The position numbers were made by a program, and so were the translations under genes. Source: Mucilaginibacter sp. SJ (GTDB lineage Bacteria > Bacteroidota > Bacteroidia > Sphingobacteriales > Sphingobacteriaceae). From it: DNA of 64,000 bases. Positions 59,440 to 64,000 of this stretch are shown here, piece by piece. The stretch's first letter is position 1, and every line of letters begins with the position of its first letter. Where the stretch lies: the NCBI RefSeq assembly GCF_028993635.1, contig NZ_CP118631.1, positions 5,828,001-5,892,000 on the forward strand, given 5' to 3'. The notes beneath the pieces are model-generated. The model made no database searches and had not been told where the DNA came from. It saw nothing but the letters and a program-made list of their open reading frames with translations.

Positions 59440-59565
59440 GTAGCTTTTGGAGGATATTCATCTTTTAGTGCGTTTAGCCCCACAAAATCAGATAAGGAGA
59501 TGACACAACTATTCGAACGTTTCTAAAGTTAAAGGAGGATACTTGGGCACCGTTAATTATTATAA
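59440..59565. repeat. Copy B of a dispersed degenerate sequence
   Basis: Homologous to 32050-32172 in the same orientation. On the minus strand it reads SDFVGLNALKDEYPPKATIM, the better-preserved copy, then LENDNSGLC. It may be a relic of a small gene. Confidence 0.5.
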
Positions 59566-59689
59566 TTGCAGTTAGGAAGCACTATTCTTTCTAAGAATAA
59601 TTATTTAATGACCGCCGCGTAAATACAATGTGCAGTCGCTCTGTTCATTTATATTTTTCAATCATTAACGATCTGATAAAAATACCACC

Positions 59690-59860
59690 ATGAGCTATGA
59701 TGAAGTGCATTTTGAGACCAGTCATTTAGCAAAAAAGTTCGGAAATTGGTTTAATCATCCTTTAAGGCCCGAGCATCCAAACTTATCCCTCTATATCAAC
59801 ATCCAGTTGAGAACGTTACCTGTTTTTGCATTCTCATGTGCGTTAGCCCTGACTTTATAA
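59690..59860 (+). CDS. 56-aa hypothetical ORF (doubtful)
   Basis: ATG 59690 to TAA 59858-59860. MSYDEVHFETSHLAKKFGNW begins a polar part; the end is hydrophobic (LRTLPVFAFSCALALTL). No family recognised, and it may be a fragment. Confidence 0.25.
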   Translation: MSYDEVHFETSHLAKKFGNWFNHPLRPEHPNLSLYINIQLRTLPVFAFSCALALTL

Positions 59861-59901
59861 ATAAGGAATGCCCAATTTGTTGACTTTTAGTATATTTGGG
59901 G

Positions 59902-60507
59902 ATGGTCGGTAATCTCTATACCTCAGATACGGTATTGCTTAGCCTTATTAGTGAGGGCGATGAGAAAGCCTTTGCTTTACTTTTTGAACGTTATCGTAAT
60001 CGGCTTTATAGTTACTTAGTTAAGGTAACTAAATCAAAGGAAACGTCTGAGGAAATAGTATTAGATGTGTTTTTAAAAGTATGGACTGGAAAAGCAGCTC
60101 TTCCAGAGATTAATAATTTCGAAGCGTTCCTTTTCCGTGTAGCACAGAACCGTACTATTGACTTTTTCCGTCAGGCAAAACGGTATCAGAAAGAACAAGC
60201 TCAAATATGGAAGGGGATGGAGGAGTTACGGTCAGCAACAGCCGATTCGCGGCTGCTGAAAGCCGATCTGGAAAAGACCATACAAGCAGCGGTAAGCCAA
60301 TTATCGCCACAAAGGCAGGAAGTATTTCGCCTAAGTCGAGAGGAATATTTAAGCTATGATGAGATTGCAGAAAGAATGGAGCTTTCAAAGTTTACAGTTC
60401 GTAACCATCTCTCTGCTGCATTGCAATTTATTCGATCTCATCTTGATAACGGCCCTGAACTTGCAATATTCTTAATGATGTTTTCAAAGAGCTATTGTCG
60501 CTTTTAA
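59902..60507 (+). CDS. FecI-type sigma factor of PUL 3
   Basis: A 201-aa sigma-70 factor. ATG 59902 is preferred to the TTG two codons earlier. Region 2: FALLFERYRNRLYSYLVKVT, EEIVLDVFLKVWTGKAALPE. Region 4: LSPQRQEVFRLSREEYLSYD, EIAERMELSKFTVRNHLSAA. Unlike in PULs 1 and 2, it lies upstream of and on the same strand as its FecR gene (270-base gap with nothing notable in it). A TATATTTG sequence (59891-59898) resembling the Bacteroidota -7 element sits right at the start. Confidence 0.9.
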   Translation: MVGNLYTSDTVLLSLISEGDEKAFALLFERYRNRLYSYLVKVTKSKETSEEIVLDVFLKVWTGKAALPEINNFEAFLFRVAQNRTIDFFRQAKRYQKEQAQIWKGMEELRSATADSRLLKADLEKTIQAAVSQLSPQRQEVFRLSREEYLSYDEIAERMELSKFTVRNHLSAALQFIRSHLDNGPELAIFLMMFSKSYCRF

Positions 60508-60777
60508 CTTAATGCTACACTGTTCTTATTGCGATTTTTTCCACCATTATATATTACTGCCCCCTTCAGATCCTGAAAGGAGTTTTAATGTGCCAGCAAA
60601 AGCATTTTCTCCCAAAGGAAAAACTCATTGCTTTTAATGGGTTTTTAACAATTACCTAATCGCCAAAATCACTTAAGTCGTCGTTGCAATTCCTTAAATG
60701 ATACTGATATTAATAAATTGTAAAAAAAATATCATCACGATTGGTACTCCCCTTCATATTCATCGTCTTAGGTACAT

Positions 60778-61878
60778 ATGAGTCGACTGAATATTCTTTT
60801 TGAAGCTTACTTGAACAATCAACTGGACGAAACAGAGTATGCTGAATTGTGGGGCTTACTGGAGGAAGAGGGTGCAATGGAACAACTTTCCCCGGAACTA
60901 CAAAGATTGTGGCAATCATCACCGATACACGAGTTGCCCGCGGATCATTGGGACAAAAAGCTCAAAAAACTGCAAATTGAGCGGGCCCCGAAAATAATGC
61001 CGATCTGGCGGCGATATGCGGCAGTTGCTGCTGTGCTCCTTGTTTTTCTCAGTGGCTCTTACTATTTTTTACAGAAAAGACCGATTCAGTCTCTGGCCGT
61101 TATTGAGCACGATATAAAAGCTCCTAAACAAAATAAAGCGATAATCGCTTTGTCGAACGGGCAAAAAATCCTGCTGGATACGGTCCCGAATGGCGCGCTG
61201 ATAGCGGGCATTGCCCGAAAGACCGCAGATGGCAAACTTAGGTTTGAAAACAACAATGCTAAGATTGATTATATAGTGATGTCTAACCCTCGCTGTAGTA
61301 AGCCAATGCAAATTACCATGCCAGATGGGACAGAAGTCTGGATAAATGCGGATACATACTTGCAATACCCTACAAATTTTAACCATAAAGACAGGATCGT
61401 AACCCTTAAAGGAGAGGCTTATTTTGAGGTAAAACATAACGCTGCAAAACCGTTCAGAGTTTTAGCTGATGGTGAAATAATAGAAGATGTTGGCACCCAC
61501 TTCAACGTAAATTCCTATTCTGATGGCGGTGCTGTAAAAACCACATTGCTGGAAGGAGAGGTGAAAATTAATAAGTCGGTATTTCTTAAGCCTGGTCAGC
61601 AATTTAGTGATAATAAAATAACCATGGCCAATATCGATGATGTAATGGCCTGGAAAAATGGGGTATTTCATTTTGATGGGGTACCCATTGAAACTATCAT
61701 GAAACAGGTTTCCCGATGGTATGGCGTTGAGGTCATATACAAGGATAAGATAAACGAAGAGTTTGTAGCCAAAAAAATCCCGCGTGATGTTCCCATCTCA
61801 ACCTTACTGGAATACCTGGAAGAAACAGGGCATGTTCATTTCTCTTTAAGACAAAACGTTGTAACGGTGATGAGATAG
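60778..61878 (+). CDS. FecR-type anti-sigma factor of PUL 3
   Basis: A 366-aa protein. N-terminal cytosolic part (LNILFEAYLNNQLDETEYAE), transmembrane helix RYAAVAAVLLVFLSGSYYFL. FecR domain: MQITMPDGTEVWINADTYLQ, VTLKGEAYFEVKHNAAKPFR, DVGTHFNVNSYSDGGAVKTT, LLEGEVKI. C-terminal DUF4974-like part: IETIMKQVSRWYGVEVIYKD. It pairs with the sigma at 59902 and the SusC at 61999. Confidence 0.92.
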   Translation: MSRLNILFEAYLNNQLDETEYAELWGLLEEEGAMEQLSPELQRLWQSSPIHELPADHWDKKLKKLQIERAPKIMPIWRRYAAVAAVLLVFLSGSYYFLQKRPIQSLAVIEHDIKAPKQNKAIIALSNGQKILLDTVPNGALIAGIARKTADGKLRFENNNAKIDYIVMSNPRCSKPMQITMPDGTEVWINADTYLQYPTNFNHKDRIVTLKGEAYFEVKHNAAKPFRVLADGEIIEDVGTHFNVNSYSDGGAVKTTLLEGEVKINKSVFLKPGQQFSDNKITMANIDDVMAWKNGVFHFDGVPIETIMKQVSRWYGVEVIYKDKINEEFVAKKIPRDVPISTLLEYLEETGHVHFSLRQNVVTVMR

Positions 61879-61998
61879 CACACCGTTATAACGAAATAGA
61901 AAATATCTTTTTTAAAGTACTAAAAAAGTTTCCGAGTGTAATGTGCGCTAGCACAAAGATTTAATTCCCTTGATTATTTAAACAAACATTTTAAAACT

Positions 61999-64000
61999 AT
62001 GCCGTCATCTTTACCAAGACAAGCCATTGATGTCCCGAGAAAAAAAAGCGACTTTCTCACCTGCAAAAAAAGATCAGTTGTAAAGCTGAGTTTTATTTTT
62101 CTTCTGGGATTTTTTCTGAGCATTAACGTTCGGGCCTATGCCCAGAATTTAACAGTACAGTTAACTAACGCACCTCTGGAAACGGTCTTTAATGTGATCG
62201 AAAAGCAAAGCAGTTACAGTTTCATTTATGGAAAAAGTGATCTGAAAGGCGCACTTCCGGTAACTATAAATGAAAAAAACTCAAGTCTTAAAACTATTCT
62301 GGACAAGTGTTTCACTAATCAGCCGCTATTTTTTACGATTAAAGATAAATTGATTATAGTTTCAGCGAAAAGAAATAGCAGTTCAAATTCCGTTCGCACT
62401 TCACCCGTCAATAATACTACAGCCGACACAGGTCGCTTGGTATTTAAAGGCCGTATCACAGATAGTACCGAAACACCGTTGGTTGGTGCAGTAGTGTATG
62501 TTAAAGGGACTAAAGTAGGTACTTCTACTAATGTTCATGGTGAATTTGACCTGCAGAATGTATACGCCGGTATGCACATAATCATTACCTACATAGGTTT
62601 TGAAAACTTTGAAATGACTGTGAGCACTGTCAATAACATACGCTACCCGATAATACTCAAAAACAGTACAAGTGTACTGGATGAGACTATTGTTCAGGCA
62701 TACGGCATAACTTCTAAGCGATTTAACGTTGGTTCAATCGCTACCGTCAATGCGGCTACAATTGAGCAGCAGCCGGTGTCAAACGTACTCCTGGCTTTAC
62801 AAGGTCAGGTACCAGGCCTTGCTGTTAATTCGATGAATGGTGTTCCTGGAGCTAACACCTTGCTACAAGTGAGAGGGCAAAATACCTTGCGGGCTGATCC
62901 GAGCATTGGTTGGAAACCATATGATCAGCCGTTGTTAATTGTTGACGGTGTGCCCTTTGCCGCACAAAACAACATTATTAGTCAATTATCCAGTTTGGCT
63001 TTAGGCGGGTCTGTTACAGGAGGGATCAGCCAGGCCAGTGGTATTGGCGCATTTGGCGGTATCAATCCCGCGGATATTGAAAGCATTTCCGTGTTAAAAG
63101 ATGCCGAAGCGACCTCCATTTATGGAACACAAGGCTCTAATGGTGTTATCCTTATCACTACAAAAAAAGGTAAAGTCGGAAGAACAACTTTAAATGTTTC
63201 TGCGAACTCGGGATTCAATACGGCTGCGAACCAGGTGAAGCTGATGAATACGCAGCAATATCTGCAATTTCGGAAGGCCGCTTTTGCTGCGGATGGTATT
63301 ACACCAAGTTCCAGTGCAAGATCAAGTGCATACGCACCAGATTTAACAATTTTTGATCAGGATAAGTATACCAACTGGCAAAATGTTATCTATGGTAAGA
63401 CATCCGGTTATACAGACATCCATGCAAGCGTTTCAGGAGGTACCGGTAATAATACCTTTTTTCTTTCAGGCGGATTCGCGAAATCTAATTTTAATTACCC
63501 GGGTGATTTTGCTGATCAGCGTTTAACGCTACATAGCGCCTATCAATATAAATCCTTAAATAACCGTTTGACCATTGACGCTATTTTTGATTATGGTTAC
63601 AACAGAAACAATTCGCCATCTTTCGGTGGCGGATCAAGAATATTAAACGTGCCCAATTTACCGGACTTGTTGGATCCGGCAGGAAATCTGGTTTGGAATT
63701 ATAAAGGAGTCAATTTAAGTTCCCAGCAATTTTATTCCTATCTCAAACAACCCACCGTATTGAATGCGTATAACCTAAACGCATCGATTCGCCTGGGTTA
63801 CAAAATTTCATCCGCCTTAACTTTTACGTTGAATATTGGCAGCAATCGAAATGCTAATAATGAGCACTCCGAGCGTCCAAGCGTAGCTCAAGGTCCTACT
63901 AACTTTACACGATCTGCAAATTTCGCACAGAATAATTTCCAGACTTTAAATATTGAACCGCAATTTGATTATAACCGGCAATTTGGGAACGGTATTTTTT
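61999..64000 (+). CDS. SusC/RagA-family TonB-linked receptor, N-terminal part (runs off right edge)
   Basis: The frame is open from ATG 61999 to the window end (667 codons). Basic leader, then signal peptide KLSFIFLLGFFLSINVRAYA. STN domain LETVFNVIEKQSSYSFIYGK; carboxypeptidase-D-like domain (TDSTETPLVGAVVYVKGTKV); TonB-box/plug start (LDETIVQAYGITSKRFNVGS); SusC plug motif DIESISVLKDAEATSIYGTQ with GSNGVILITTKKG. The first part of the barrel follows. Like the other two receptors it has an STN domain and a FecR/FecI pair just upstream. SusD and any enzymes lie beyond the window. Confidence 0.93.
   Translation, partial: MPSSLPRQAIDVPRKKSDFLTCKKRSVVKLSFIFLLGFFLSINVRAYAQNLTVQLTNAPLETVFNVIEKQSSYSFIYGKSDLKGALPVTINEKNSSLKTILDKCFTNQPLFFTIKDKLIIVSAKRNSSSNSVRTSPVNNTTADTGRLVFKGRITDSTETPLVGAVVYVKGTKVGTSTNVHGEFDLQNVYAGMHIIITYIGFENFEMTVSTVNNIRYPIILKNSTSVLDETIVQAYGITSKRFNVGSIATVNAATIEQQPVSNVLLALQGQVPGLAVNSMNGVPGANTLLQVRGQNTLRADPSIGWKPYDQPLLIVDGVPFAAQNNIISQLSSLALGGSVTGGISQASGIGAFGGINPADIESISVLKDAEATSIYGTQGSNGVILITTKKGKVGRTTLNVSANSGFNTAANQVKLMNTQQYLQFRKAAFAADGITPSSSARSSAYAPDLTIFDQDKYTNWQNVIYGKTSGYTDIHASVSGGTGNNTFFLSGGFAKSNFNYPGDFADQRLTLHSAYQYKSLNNRLTIDAIFDYGYNRNNSPSFGGGSRILNVPNLPDLLDPAGNLVWNYKGVNLSSQQFYSYLKQPTVLNAYNLNASIRLGYKISSALTFTLNIGSNRNANNEHSERPSVAQGPTNFTRSANFAQNNFQTLNIEPQFDYNRQFGNGIF

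Larger units (their letters stand above)
59120..59901. other. Debris region between thioredoxin-like gene and PUL 3
   Basis: About 780 bases without a solid gene. It holds a possible gene end at 59241-59411, repeat copy B at 59440-59565 and a 56-codon frame at 59690-59860, each listed separately. Confidence 0.5.

Noticed and set aside
1..64000. CRISPR arrays, rRNA and tRNA genes
   Set aside because: No regularly spaced repeats and no rRNA or complete tRNA sequence were seen by reading the window.

Overview
The window looks like the chromosome of a Sphingobacteriaceae-type Bacteroidota (Mucilaginibacter/Pedobacter-like). The grounds are three FecI-type sigma / FecR / SusC loci, two of them complete with SusD and a glycosidase, DUF6443/RHS-type surface proteins, an ISAon1-type transposase and AT-rich intergenic DNA at moderate GC. 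This assignment is an inference from gene families; no rRNA or tRNA was found to confirm it.

Layout. 1-5.3 kb (minus strand): an operon of a small coiled-coil tail-fibre-like protein, a 978-aa RHS/SpvB-like secreted protein and the N-terminal part of a DUF6443 RHS protein that leaves the window. 5.3-13 kb: accessory DNA with gene debris (OB-fold remnant, alpha/beta-hydrolase pseudogene, a beta-lactamase-fold serine hydrolase with about four frameshifts), a membrane-protein pair and an unknown two-gene unit. 12.5-13.9 kb: an ECF sigma module with divergent matching promoters. 14.1-15.8 kb: an AbiE type IV toxin-antitoxin pair with two operator-like palindromes. 15.8-17.3 kb: a membrane protein, an SDR gene whose 5' end has been replaced, and gene scraps.

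17.4-27.8 kb is polysaccharide-utilisation locus (PUL) 1: divergent sigma, FecR, SusC, SusD and a GH31 glycosidase. 28-32 kb is a scar region: DinB-like gene, FAD-monooxygenase scrap, truncated integrase joined to an RHS 3' tail with a small downstream gene, and an ISAon1-type element. 32.4-42.1 kb is PUL 2: sigma, FecR, SusC, SusD and a GH29 alpha-L-fucosidase. Between susD and the fucosidase lies a group II intron with a canonical 34-nt domain V and no reverse transcriptase.

42.3-48.3 kb: a broken esterase, an AraC scrap, then a second ECF sigma / zinc-finger anti-sigma / DUF6249 module followed by an M1 aminopeptidase. 48.3-56.6 kb: a TonB-receptor-like outer-membrane protein with an MG2-domain partner (and a decayed copy of that partner's 3' end), divergent from a two-component system. 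56.6-59.1 kb: an alpha/beta hydrolase carrying the leader of the adjacent thioredoxin-like gene, apparently by partial duplication. 59.9-64 kb: a third sigma/FecR/SusC locus that runs off the edge.

How it works together: FecR-type anti-sigmas sense substrate through the STN domains of the SusC receptors and release FecI-type sigmas that transcribe the PULs. The two other ECF modules appear to drive their own genes and a DUF6249 membrane protein from recognisable -35/-10 pairs. Many genes are broken, often by single-base indels, so either this segment is decaying or the assembly carries indel errors.
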